Source of the DNA: Nostoc sp. FACHB-892
Lineage (GTDB): Bacteria > Cyanobacteriota > Cyanobacteriia > Cyanobacteriales > Nostocaceae
DNA length: 64,000 nt
Direction of reading: 5' to 3'
Assembly: GCF_014698795.1 (NCBI RefSeq)
Contig: NZ_JACJTR010000032.1
Coordinates: 1 to 64,000, forward strand
Part shown: in pieces, positions 35,163 through 44,996 of the stretch
Position numbering within the stretch: the first letter of the stretch is position 1
Layout: each line of letters begins with the position of its first letter
Program-made: the position numbers and the translations under genes
The notes under the pieces: generated by a model
Told to the model about the DNA's origin: nothing
What the model saw: the letters and a program-made list of their open reading frames with translations, nothing else
The model's database searches: none

Positions 35163-35987
35163 TACTACTATTGAAGTTCCAGAATTAATTGAGCAGGAAT
35201 AGCGTGATAAACCTGACGGCATGGCTACGCTTACCGCCTACATTTAGAGCGCCGTGTGGAAAGAGCGTTTTTTGAGGCAGGTAAGGCACTGGGAGAATTG
35301 CGCGATCGCCGGCTGTACCGTTCCACGCATAAAACCTTCGAGCAATATTGCAAAGATAGGTTTGGTTACACGCGGATAACGGCTAGTTATAAAATTGCCG
35401 CAGCGACAGTCATGGAAAATTTGTTAACCAATGGTTTACAAAATGGGGAAATGTCCACGGATGTTTTACAAATTTTTCCGGCAAATGAACGTCAAGTAAG
35501 ACCTTTAGTGTCGTTGGAACCAGAAGTACAACGAGAGGCATGGCAGATGTCAGTTCAAGAAGCTGGGGAGAAAGTGCCAACTGGTAGAATTGTGAAAGAT
35601 GTGGTGGAGCGAATAATGGAGCGCACCAAAGCGCCAAATCCTTACCGTGTTGGGGAAGTCTGCCAGATTATTGCCAAGGATAATCCTGATTTACGAGGAA
35701 AAGGCGGAAATTGGTACATTGTTAACCATGTAGGCGAGGTCATTTGTGCAATCAAGATGTGGGATGGAGATTACACTGTGAGGATTGACCACTTGAAGCC
35801 GCTCAATTACTTGAAATCGGAATGTCAGCAGATGCAGCTAATCAGTGAGTGTATCAGTAGGCTAGGGGAAAACGAGAACTTGGAAGAAGCTGCCCATGCT
35901 GTGCTGAAGCACTTGGGGGAACTGAAGCGACCGTATTTGACTGCGTTTGAGGAAGAGCTTTTGGGTTTTATAGAGGAAAAATCTTAA
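35163..35987 (+). pseudogene. Repeated plasmid family protein, copy D (N-terminus broken)
   Basis: The frame begins with the family's ITFTTIEVPELIEQE segment, then a stop and a small 30-odd-bp insertion (around 35200-35240) interrupt it. It restarts at HLERRVERAFFEAGKAL and is then open to 35987. Translation from a GTG at 35256 (243 residues) would give a shortened protein with all later domains (RRLYRSTHKTFEQYCKDRFG, then VPTGRIVKDVVERIMER), so it may still function. It is nearest in sequence to copy B. Confidence 0.8.
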
Positions 35988-36148
35988 TGCAGGGATGAGT
36001 AACGCTCATACAGGGCTGTACGAACCAATTAACCAGATGGGACACGGCTCAATGAACGAAGTCAGAACAACTGCTGGTATGACAGATTGCTGGAAAAAGT
36101 TAATGTGCTGATGCTGTAGTTTCACAAAATTAGGAGTTAAACATCTTA

Positions 36149-37060
36149 GAGGGTGTTTGAAAAGTTTTGAAGGGTCAAATTTTATGCCAATCGCCTTACC
36201 ATAATCCGGATCATCGCAAGGTAAATAAACGTCTCTGAGGTTTCTGGTAGTAACTCATAGTCTCTGACTAATCGCCGACAACCCATTAGCCAACCGAATG
36301 TGCGTTCTACTACCCAACGCTTAGGTAGCAAAACAAAGCCTTTGTGCTCTTTGGGACGCAATACCACTTGGACAACCCAACGATAGAAATCCATCACCCA
36401 CTGCATAAAGGGCATCCCATCAAAGCCACTATCTACCCATATAGTAGTTAGACGGGAAATCTTTTGGTTCATCTGTTTAACTTTCTTGAGCACTTGTTTG
36501 CCCCCTTCTCGTTCTGGGACATTAGCACCCGTCACCAAGACCCGCAAAACTAACCCCAAAGTATCGACTGTCATAAATCGCTTGCGCCCTTTAATTTTCT
36601 TGCCCGCATCGTAGCCCACGGCTTCATGTACCATTGCAGTAGTTTTTACACTTTGACTATCAATGATTGCCTCCGATGGACTTTGATGACGTTCCTGCTC
36701 AATCCGTGTCCACTGGCGCAGACTATCATGAATTTTCAACCAAGTTCCATCTTTGCGCCAATTACGAAAATAGGTATATACAGTCTGCCAAATGGGAAAG
36801 TCACCTGGTAGCGATCGCCATCTAACTCCTTCTACCAGGACATAGAAGATTCCATTGAGGACTTCCCACATATCAACTTCACGCTTGCGACCACCGGGTT
36901 TTGCTTCTGGAATCATGTCACTGAGAAATTCATATTGAACACGGGTCAGATTGCTGGGGTATGCTTTACTCATGTTGCTCTCTCAGTGCTGTCTACTATC
37001 TATTCACAGCGTATACTGAGAGAGCTTTTTTACAACCTAGCCGACTTTTCAAACAGCCTC
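36149..37060. mobile_element. IS5-family insertion sequence (912 bp)
   Basis: Left end GAGGGTGTTTGAAAAGT and, inverted, right end GAGGCTGTTTGAAAAGT match at 16 of 17 bases. A TTA target duplication lies at 36146-36148 and 37061-37063. The length, 3-bp duplication and single transposase fit the IS5 family. It sits between copy D and the HNH-helicase gene. Confidence 0.93.
36182..36973 (-). CDS. IS5-family transposase
   Basis: 263 residues starting MSKAYPSNLTRVQYEFLSDM, with the DDE pattern of the IS5 group: IIDSQSVKTT with the first D, TIWVDSGFDG with the second, and the E in VVERTFGWLMGCRRLVRDYE. The open frame is complete and the flanking inverted repeats are well preserved, so the element may still be active. 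It moves the IS by cut-and-paste. Confidence 0.95.
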   Translation of the reverse strand: MSKAYPSNLTRVQYEFLSDMIPEAKPGGRKREVDMWEVLNGIFYVLVEGVRWRSLPGDFPIWQTVYTYFRNWRKDGTWLKIHDSLRQWTRIEQERHQSPSEAIIDSQSVKTTAMVHEAVGYDAGKKIKGRKRFMTVDTLGLVLRVLVTGANVPEREGGKQVLKKVKQMNQKISRLTTIWVDSGFDGMPFMQWVMDFYRWVVQVVLRPKEHKGFVLLPKRWVVERTFGWLMGCRRLVRDYELLPETSETFIYLAMIRIMVRRLA

Positions 37061-37315
37061 TTAGTTTTGTCACTTTGGGAGAATGCAATTAGCTGGAACG
37101 GTTATGGAGTTTGAGTTTCCACTTTTATCTATCAATTTTAGTTTCTGTCAGAAAATAAAATCTCAAATATTGATGAAATCAAAGTTTTAGAGCTTGGCTT
37201 CGAGTGCAGCCTTTGACTTCTGTTAGCATACGCAGAATTGTGGGAATCATAAGTTTTAAGTACAAATTGTATTTATCCACCAAAATTTATCGTTCCCAAA
37301 AAAAAGACAGTATTT
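37061..37315. other. Spacer between IS and helicase gene
   Basis: AT-rich spacer. No gene is seen. Confidence 0.3.
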
Positions 37316-39882
37316 ATGGAGTATACAGAATATGAATCGCTCAATCTTGATCAATTAAGAAAAAAGATACTAACCTTTCCTCTAAACCTCCCTTTCAGCA
37401 CCAAGTTGAGGCGTTTAAAAAACTTAGCAGTACATTTGAACTAAACAGTAAAGAACCAAAGAGTGGACTGCTAGTACTTCCTACAGGCGCAGGCAAAACA
37501 TTTACAGCTGTTAAGTGGTCGTGTGACCATGTAATCCCTAAAAATATCAAAATGCTTTGGTTAGCTCCTTCGTTTTATCTAGTGGATCAAGCATTCTCTA
37601 CTTTTTGTGAAAATGCCAAAGATATTTCCCATTCTAAAAAAAGATTAAACATTAGGCGCGTTTCCAGCAATCCTTCTCATGCCAACGCATCATCTATACA
37701 GCTAACGGATGATATTGTCATTATGACAATACAAACAGCTATCAGTAATTTACATCCTAATGCTATAGACAGCTATGGTCATAAATCTGAAACAGCTTTC
37801 AATAATTTTATTAATAGTTGTAAAGAAACAGGACTTTTTGTAATAGTTGACGAAGCTCACCATTCACCTGCCTATGGTTGCAGAAACTTACTAATTGGTG
37901 AAAAAGAATCTGCTTTAGGACTTCGAGGACTAGTCCCAAATTTAAATATACTTGGGCTAACAGCTACACCAACTTATACGAATGAGGCTAAAAGAGGTTG
38001 GTTATGGGAAATATTTAAAGATGGGGATAAAGGAGTTATTTACCAAACTGATAAAGAAAAGTTAATAGCACAAAATATTTTAGCTAGACCTAACTATATT
38101 CAAGTATCAACTGGTACAGAGCTAGAGGTTGATGATAGTTTATATGACCGATTAGTTAAGCAACATAAAGACCTTCCAGAATCAATTATTGAAAAGCTTG
38201 CAACTGATAAAGAAAGAAACAATTTTATAGTACATACTTATGTATCAAATAAAGAGACCTATGGTAAAACTATTATCTTTGCTGACCGTTGGTTTCAATG
38301 CGTTTATATAAAAGAAAAACTTCTAGAAAATGGCATTAGAGTAGAAGCAATTTATTCGCATATAGATGCCAATCCCGGCTCTGCCGAAGCAAGAAATAAA
38401 CTTACTCAAAGTGATAATCAAAGGATTTTAGATAAATTTAAGATTGGAGAACTTGATGTTTTAATCAATGTACGAATGCTAACAGAAGGAGTTGATGTTC
38501 CCAATGTTAAAACTGTATTTATTACTCGCCAAACAACAAGCTCTATTTTGATGACTCAAATGATTGGTAGAGCATTGCGTGGGAAAAAAGCAGGAGGGAG
38601 CAGTGAGGCAAATATTGTTTTATTCTTCGATGACTGGAAAGGTTTAATTGATTGGGCTAACCCAGAAGATGGGGATACTAAACCTGATAATGTAAAGCCT
38701 AATACAAGAGAACATTATCCACTCGAATATATATCAATTCGTCTAATCCAAGAATTATCAAAGTCAATTGAAAGTACTGGAGAGCATCTAATAGAATACA
38801 AGAAAATATTGCCTATTGGATGGTATAAAACTGAAATTGTATATGCTGACTCTGATAATAATAATGACTCAATGGAAACATTTACCGAATTTGTCATGGT
38901 CTATGAACATACGAAATCAAACTTTGAGGCTTTTATTAATTCAGTTCTTAGTTTAGACTTACTAGATGAATGGTCTAAAGAGCATCTTAATGATGAATGG
39001 ATACAGCCTAAAGTTCAAAAATGGATAAATAATTATTTTGACCATGAAGCTGATGACATTGGCAAAAGGCTCCATTCAGATATAACTAAGATTGTTCGTC
39101 ATATCGCTCAAGATAACCTACATTCTAAACCTCCGTACTACTCTTTTGAGGAAAGAGAAATATATGACTTAGATAAAATTGCTCACAAATTAATTAATTA
39201 TACACCGACAGAACTACACAATTATGTTAACCAAGAATTTTCAAAACCTAAAACGCTGTGGGAAACTTTCTATAAAACGCGAAATCGCCTTGTAACGGCC
39301 ATTCAATTAGCTATCAATAAAATAATTATTGATGGAGATAGTAGTGTACAATCTCCTACTGCACCTCAATCTCCACCTCAAACTCGCAGAAAGAATCGGG
39401 AACTTCTGGAAGGAGAAAAAGAACAAGTAAAAAGGCGAGACTGTTATGCTTGCCTATGTTGTGGAGCCAATACCAAAGGTAAATTACAAATCGATCATAT
39501 TAAACCGTTTTCTATGGGTGGGGAAACATCTGTAGAAAACTCGCAAACTCTGTGTGTTATTTGCAATAAATGTAAGGGTAATAATGAAATTGATTTCCGG
39601 TGTAAGACAACAAAATTGAGTACTCCCAAAAATCTGGACTTATCATTTAGAACAGAAAGCCAAAATGCTCTAAGGACTCTAACCAGAGTAGTCAATTTAT
39701 TTTACCATTGTAAAGCAGTTTACAAAGTAGAATGGGATAGATCAACTTTTGGATATAATATATATTTATACCCCAACAATAATTGTATATGGTTACTTCA
39801 ACATAAAGTGGAACTTCTCAAGTATGTTCAAGATAAGCTTGGTCGTCAGGCGTATCACATTAAAGTTACTACAAAGGAATAA
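37316..39882 (+). CDS. SF2 helicase-HNH protein requiring a -1 frameshift
   Basis: The ATG at 37316 opens MEYTEYESLNLDQLRKK, but that frame ends at 37444. The helicase body, including Walker A LPTGAGKT, lies in the -1 frame, which has no ATG, GTG or TTG before 37552. The two join exactly at A AAA AAG (37360-37366), the dnaX-type slippery heptamer in the right phase, giving ...LRKK-DTNLSSKPPFQHQV and about 855 residues. Domains: SF2 helicase with DEAH in VIVDEAHHSP (about 175) and motif VI in QMIGRALRGKK; a long linker; and a C-terminal HNH nuclease (CLCCGANTKGKLQIDHIKPF ... CVICNKCKGNNE). Similar helicase-HNH proteins occur in restriction/defence loci. The break may also be a true one-base loss. 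An internal start at 37552 would lose Walker A and be inactive. Confidence 0.75.
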
Positions 39883-40084
39883 ATGTAGCGAAATGAGTGA
39901 TTTCTAATCTTGGTCAAGCAATTCTAACTAATCTCATCATCAAAGCAAAACTGCCAACTCAACTCAAATAATTTTTGCATTCCTGATTAAAGCCACCAGA
40001 AGTTCTGTTGTAAACTTCATATAAAATACAATTTTTGGTGTGAGCAACTATGATATTCCAAGGCTTATAAAATAGTGAGCGCAA
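39883..40084. other. Spacer before copy E
   Basis: AT-rich non-coding sequence. No gene is seen. Confidence 0.3.
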
Positions 40085-40181
40085 CTAGCTGGAGCGCTGT
40101 GTGGAAAGAGCATTTTGTAAGGCAGGTAAAGCTTTGCTCGAATTACGGAACCGCCGATTATACCGCTCTACTCATACAAAA
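40085..40181 (+). pseudogene. Repeated plasmid family protein, copy E (N-terminal fragment)
   Basis: About 31 codons reading LERCVERAFCKAGKALLELR and NRRLYRSTHTK. This matches the start of the helical domain in copies A and D (LERKVERAFFEAGKALMELR, RRLYRSTHK). It stops abruptly where the GIY-YIG gene remnant begins, so the family gene was cut here. Confidence 0.8.
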
Positions 40182-40703
40182 TTAAAAGAGCAACTTAGGA
40201 ATAGGATCTTCATCAATAGTACAAATACCTGGATGCTGTTCTTGTATGTAGGGCTTCTTATCCAGTAATACTTTTAGCTGTTCACTGGTAAGACAGAGAA
40301 GCTCTACACCACCGATAACTTTCAACTGTGAACCACATTCCAAAGGAAATAATTGCCAGCCAATTTCTGAGTTTCGCGCTAATTCCAATCTTTCAGTAAA
40401 TGACATAGCTTTCACGTCTTGCCTCATTGCTTCATAGTCATTTAATGGGATTGAAGTCGAAACTCCAAAACGCTTCTCTTCCATGACTCTGTACATACTA
40501 GGATTGTGCATAATGCGTTCTTCAAACCAAGGAATCAGCCTTGTTTCGATACCATTGCACCTAGTTAACCAACGAGCGCCATTTCTAAGTCGGTCGTACT
40601 CAATCCATCTAAATAAACTATTGGACTTTCTATTTACAGCTTGCAAACTCTTCCGAACTAATGTTGTTGAAAGCCGAGTTTCTGTATAGTTAGCCAGATA
40701 ACC
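40182..40703 (-). pseudogene. 3' part of a GIY-YIG nuclease gene split by an IS
   Basis: The minus strand reads GYLANYTETRLSTTLVRKSL, then QAVNRKSNSLFRWIEYDRLR and so on to the stop at 40182. Joined to the 5' part (43509-43925) by deleting the ISH3-type element and one copy of the TATAA duplication, the frame is uninterrupted: ...LKTIVI-GYLANYTE. This gives a single protein of about 312 residues. A TTG-start frame of 154 residues (40182-40646) would be this fragment alone. The C-terminal half has no recognised domain. Confidence 0.85.
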
Positions 40704-40729
40704 TATAACAGTAAACCAAAAAGTTTTTC

Positions 40730-42069
40730 TTCAAGGGGCGACAGTCGCCTCTAAACCCTGCCAGCTAAAGGTTTGGGAGGCACAGACCCCTTGAAAAATT
40801 TGGTTGCTTATTGAGAATGAACTGTATGGGAGTAGTAGACCCATCTGTGGAGAGCTATTTTGTGGTAAAAAAGAACGGTCTCGTAATTTTACCAAGACCA
40901 TCGTAACAATGCTGGCACGATTTTACCAAAACTTTTTAGAAAAATACCTGAATAAAGCACAGTTAATCACCCTAAAGATGTTGGTGTGGTTACTACAAAA
41001 TCAAAAACAAGTGAAAATAGAAAGACTGGCAGCAACACTACCATTACCAATACAACAAAACAGTCGTAGACGGCATTTACAAAGGTTTTTAATGCTAAAT
41101 GCCTTGAGTGTAGTATTGTTGTGGTTTCCGATTATTGAAGCCCTAATTAACCAACATTTTAAACTAGGGTCACAATTAACCATTGCGATGGATAGAACAC
41201 AATGGAAAGAAAATAATGTATTGATGGTAAGTGTGATTTACCAAAAAAGAGCGTGGCCAATATATTGGTGTTTGTTAGAGAAAGATGGTAGTAGTAATCT
41301 CACTGAACAGCAAAAAGTATTACGTCCAGTAATCCGTTTATTAAAAAAGTACAAATTAGTAATTATTGGGGATAGAGAATTTCACAGCGTAGAACTAGCG
41401 CAATGGCTCCACAAGCAGAATATAGGTTTTGTATTTCGTCAGAAAAAGGATACTACTTTCCGCCAAAAAGGGCAAAAATTTCAGCCTTTAAGTAGCATTG
41501 AGATTTATCCAGGCATCCGCCAGTTTTATTCCAATGTTAAATTTACTCAAAAACGGGGTTTTGGTAAGTTTAACTTAGGAGTCTACTGGAAAAGAAAGTA
41601 CAGGAGTAAACAAGAAAAATCAGCTTGGTATTTATTAACTAATTTACCTGATTTAAACACTGCTCTCAAAATATATTCTCAACGTTTTGGCATTGAAGCT
41701 ATGTTTAAAGATTGTAAAACTGGCGGCTACAATTTGGAAAGCTCTCAAGCTAGTCCTGATAGACTTGTACGAATAATATTCTTAATCGCTTTGGCTATGA
41801 CCAGTGCTTGGTTACATGGGCAAAGAACTAAATTTCAAAAACTTGATTCTTATATTTGCCGCCAAGAAGAAAAAAATAGAAATGAGAAGCGTCACAGTAA
41901 TTTCTGGATAGGTTTATATGGTCAAAATTGGATAGAAGCTTTGCATTCATGCCAAGCATGGGTTGAGGAACTAGTCGGTTCCATTCGCAATAAGCAGGCA
42001 TATTATCAGCGAGGTTTAAGGGCTATGAAGCTTATACAGCAAGCACTTTAACTTGCTTGTCGCCCCTTG
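40730..42069. mobile_element. IS4-type element, inner of two nested insertion sequences
   Basis: Ends carry TTCAAGGGGCGACAG and, inverted, CAAGGGGCGACAA. They are flanked by an 11-bp target duplication AAAAGTTTTTC at 40719-40729 and 42070-42080, the size usual for IS4-family elements. Its insertion point is within the left end of the outer element. One intact transposase is present. Confidence 0.9.
40909..42051 (+). CDS. IS4-family transposase
   Basis: About 380 residues from the ATG at 40909 (MLARFYQNFLEKYLNKAQLI); a longer frame from 40804 uses a TTG and is less likely. DDE features: AMDRTQWKENN (first D), VIIGDREFHSVELA (second D) and the E in QRFGIEAMFKDCKTGGYNLE, typical of the IS4 YREK-like region. 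The frame is intact. Confidence 0.93.
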   Translation: MLARFYQNFLEKYLNKAQLITLKMLVWLLQNQKQVKIERLAATLPLPIQQNSRRRHLQRFLMLNALSVVLLWFPIIEALINQHFKLGSQLTIAMDRTQWKENNVLMVSVIYQKRAWPIYWCLLEKDGSSNLTEQQKVLRPVIRLLKKYKLVIIGDREFHSVELAQWLHKQNIGFVFRQKKDTTFRQKGQKFQPLSSIEIYPGIRQFYSNVKFTQKRGFGKFNLGVYWKRKYRSKQEKSAWYLLTNLPDLNTALKIYSQRFGIEAMFKDCKTGGYNLESSQASPDRLVRIIFLIALAMTSAWLHGQRTKFQKLDSYICRQEEKNRNEKRHSNFWIGLYGQNWIEALHSCQAWVEELVGSIRNKQAYYQRGLRAMKLIQQAL

Positions 42070-42219
42070 AAAAGTTTTTCCCAAAGAGCGATCACTAATT
42101 TAGTTTGCGTATTTTAAGGTGCTATATAATACCAAACTCATCAATAATGCTTATAGCATTATGAAAGATTTCTAAAAATGAAATGATGAGAGTAGTGTGT
42201 AGCATATTGGCTGAAAAAA

Positions 42220-43366
42220 TTGAGCGTTTCATCAGAAGAACTGGCAATAACCGCCTCAGAAACCCTTGATGAGGTTATTGAGTGTTTAGTAGAAAATTTT
42301 TCCATTGAAACTCAGGGGGGATGTGACCAGCAAACTTTATTTGAAATTCTAATTAAGGCAGCTAGTAGTGGAGATAGTATTGAAAATACAGCCAAATTGT
42401 TAAAGAACGTTCCCACCGCTAATGATATTAGATATCATCTCAATAAAATCAACAACTTTGAGGAATTAGAGGCGCAACTAAATCAAGCACTGAAAAGTCG
42501 AATTCCTTTAGGATTGAAAAAAAGCTCTTTAAAAATAGCGATTGATTTAAATTTAATTTGTTATTATGGTAAGCCAACTTTACTAGGAATCAGCATACAT
42601 ATATCGAAGTCAAGCCAAAGCTGGTACTCATTCATTTTACGCCTATGCAACTTTATATGTAATTACTAAGAATAAGCGTGTAACCCTTGCAATAAGGGGT
42701 GTTCGTCAATCAGATACTAGTGTTGCTTTGATTACTTATTTATTAGCAGAACTTGACTCTCTTAAAATAAATGTGAAAAAACTTTATTTAGATAGAGGTT
42801 TTTTTAATACTCCTGTAATCCGATGGTTGCAGGCATTAGATATTCCTTTTCTTATGCCTGCTATCAAGACGGGGAAGAAAGGAGGAATAAAGCAATTCTT
42901 AAAGGGTAAAAAAAGTTATAAAATTCCTTATACAATAACCAGAGATAAAGATGATTCAGTTACATTTGATTTATGGATTATTTGTAAGTATAGCAAGGGA
43001 AAGCGTAATCAGCGTGGAATTCAATATTTTGTTTATGTCGCTCACAAGGTAAGAACAAATTTAAATTATATTTATCAAGATTATCGAAAAAGATTTGGGA
43101 TTGAAACTAGTTATCGTCTGAAAAATATTTGTCGAATTAGAACAAATAATAAAAATCCAGTTTTGAGATTACTATTTGTGGGTATATCTTTTCTTTTAGT
43201 TAATATTTGGGTAAATCTACTTTGGCTCAGAATCAGTCGTAAAAGGAAAGGTAGCCGATTAATTTATCGCATACTTTTTGCGCTAAAACAGATGTTAGCC
43301 TTTTTATCTCAAGCTATTGAGCGGAAATATCAAGTCGTTGAAAGCATCTATATTCCATCAGGTTAA
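42220..43366 (+). pseudogene. ISH3-family transposase, frameshifted
   Basis: Two frames: the first from 42220 (about 115 residues of family sequence ending at DLNLICYYGKPTLLGISI) and the second ending at 43366. The second continues upstream of its ATG as AKAGTHSFYAYATLYVITKN and RGVRQSDTSVALITYLL. The DDE motif and the ETSYRLKNICRIRTNN end are visible. They join by a single base change near 42560-42600. As it stands the element cannot make an intact transposase. Confidence 0.85.
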
Positions 43367-43508
43367 TATTGACCATTTTCAGCTAGCTAATTATAAGTAA
43401 TCATAATCTATACCATGTCTGCTAGTCAGAACATTCTGTATTTCTAAGTATCATAAGCTACATTGTGTCTAGCGATTGCTCTTCTCTCAAAAACTTTTTG
43501 GTTTACTG

Positions 43509-43925
43509 TATAACTATTGTTTTGAGCGGAAGTTTTTCACTAGCAGGACATACTCCGAAAACCAGCACTCGTTCATTTAATTTTTTGAGCGATAGTGTTA
43601 GCATTTGAAAGCTAGGTAACAACTTTTTTTGAGGTACTTTACTTTGATTTAAAGTTGGGCAATAGTACTGTATGTACTGGCGTTCTAGTTCATTAAGCTG
43701 AACTGGTAAGCAATTTAACCAAAATAGCTTGACTTCACACCGACGATTAATTGCTTCTAATTGTGGTAGACGATGATGATTTAGCCAACGGCTTCTAAGA
43801 TTTACTGCTTGACCAATGTAGAGAACTTGATCGCGAGCTACAGCGAAATAGATTGCAGAGACTTCTGTTAATTTTTGTTTATCTACTAACCTTAAATAAG
43901 GTAAGTTGTTAAATTTTTCTAACAC
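43509..43925 (-). pseudogene. 5' part of a GIY-YIG nuclease gene split by an IS
   Basis: 138 codons of the gene start (MLEKFNNLPYLRLVDKQKLT). The GIY-YIG signature is clear in residues about 24-50: AIYFAVARDQVLYIGQAVNL, with R and H following in RSRWLNHHRL. It runs to LKTIV, where the ISH3-type element inserts, and the remainder is 40182-40703. Any translation ending in the IS (VIQ) makes a truncated protein. GIY-YIG domains cut DNA; the biological role of this gene is unknown. Confidence 0.88.
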
Positions 43926-44010
43926 TTATTGTATTATGAAAAAATTGATGTTTTGGCTAGTTTATTAATTAAAGAATTTGTTTTTAAAATTATATTTATC
44001 CTTGTACAAT

Positions 44011-44811
44011 TTAATTGCTCTTATTTTTTAACTCCTCGATCTGAGTACATATTGGTTCTCCACAAAACATCTGTCTTGCCCAATGCTCACAATTATAACT
44101 AAGCTTGTTCCAAACTCTTCTCTCCTCCTTTCTTGAATCTTTTATACGTCCTTCAACTTGGCTAAAAGGAATAGAATCAGACAAATGCTCTTTGACTATC
44201 CACTCTGGAGAATAGGATACTTCATGTACATAACCAAAACCTTTCTCCACAAGGCTATTTTGAGCTTTTACTGTTGCTCCTGTAAAAAAATGGGCAACTC
44301 TAAAACCCTGCTGGCTAGGTGTAATTAATCCATAATGTTGGTAGATCCTTTCCTTTTCATCTTTACAATCAATAGCTACAAGATCACCAATTTTAATAGG
44401 TTCACCATCAATATCAGTGATATCTGGAATTTTATCGAGAAGAGAATAGTAATTTGATAAAGAAATTAATTGAGACTCAGTAGCTTTAAATAAAGATTCT
44501 GTCCACTTCGGATTACTATCAGGAATGATTTCTATAACTTTGTCAAAAAGTTCCTTAGCTTTTTTTATATGCTTGACAAGCGTTTGTAAAGAGTGAGAAT
44601 GCTGCTCTATATTAACTTTCCAAAATTTGGTATCAATCTCTATTTCTAGACAATCTACGGCACGGGTACAAATCTCTAATATTTCTCTATCCCTAGTAGA
44701 TTTAGCAATTTGGCTCAACTCATGGGAAATAGTTCCATTATGAAGATGATTTTGGATTTCTGAAAATAAGTGTATGGCTTTGCCTGGATGTAACTTTGAT
44801 TTATTTCTCAT
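44011..44811 (-). CDS. LRAT/NlpC-like domain protein
   Basis: 266 residues. The N-terminal half (about 1-135) is helical (HPGKAIHLFSEIQNHLHNGT). From about 140 a domain of the LRAT/NlpC-P60 type appears: GDLVAIDCKDEKERIYQHYG (the H of YQHYGLI), AHFFTGATVKAQ, and the catalytic NCEHWARQMFCGEPI (Cys in NCEHWA). This fold includes acyltransferases and proteases acting on lipids or peptides. It lies near the DISARM locus on the opposite strand, with a small helical gene just upstream. A defence role is unproven. Confidence 0.82.
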   Translation of the reverse strand: MRNKSKLHPGKAIHLFSEIQNHLHNGTISHELSQIAKSTRDREILEICTRAVDCLEIEIDTKFWKVNIEQHSHSLQTLVKHIKKAKELFDKVIEIIPDSNPKWTESLFKATESQLISLSNYYSLLDKIPDITDIDGEPIKIGDLVAIDCKDEKERIYQHYGLITPSQQGFRVAHFFTGATVKAQNSLVEKGFGYVHEVSYSPEWIVKEHLSDSIPFSQVEGRIKDSRKEERRVWNKLSYNCEHWARQMFCGEPICTQIEELKNKSN

Positions 44812-44843
44812 AAGTTTAAGGCTAAAATTTATGACTGTATTTG

Positions 44844-44996
44844 TTATTTGCTCGATTTTCGCTTTTCTTTTTGCTCTTTTTCGATTTCTTCAATAAGAGA
44901 TGCCGAGATAGGAGGAGCTATTTCAAGCAATGCACTAGAAACTATACTTGCAACTTTTAAGGCAGAGTTTATACTTTCTGGATTTGAGGCAGACAT
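44844..44996 (-). CDS. Small hydrophobic-helical protein, 50 aa
   Basis: 50 residues (MSASNPESINSALKVASIVS, then SALLEIAPPISASLIEEIEK and a basic tail). The hydrophobic stretch at about 13-34 may be a membrane helix. It ends 32 bases before the LRAT-like gene starts, so it may be co-transcribed. Function unknown. Confidence 0.45.
   Translation of the reverse strand: MSASNPESINSALKVASIVSSALLEIAPPISASLIEEIEKEQKEKRKSSK

Larger units (their letters stand above)
40709..43508. mobile_element. ISH3-type element, outer of two nested insertion sequences
   Basis: Ends are CAGTAAACCAAAAAGTTTTT at 40709-40728 and its exact inverted copy at 43489-43508. A TATAA target duplication is at 40704-40708 and 43509-43513. 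Without the inner element the length is about 1.45 kb. It holds a frameshifted ISH3-type transposase and interrupts a GIY-YIG gene. It is therefore the older insertion, and the IS4-type element is younger. Confidence 0.9.

Noticed and set aside
42220-43366. Programmed frameshift in the ISH3-type transposase
   Set aside because: No slippery heptamer in the right phase was seen at the frame junction, so it is treated as a mutation.
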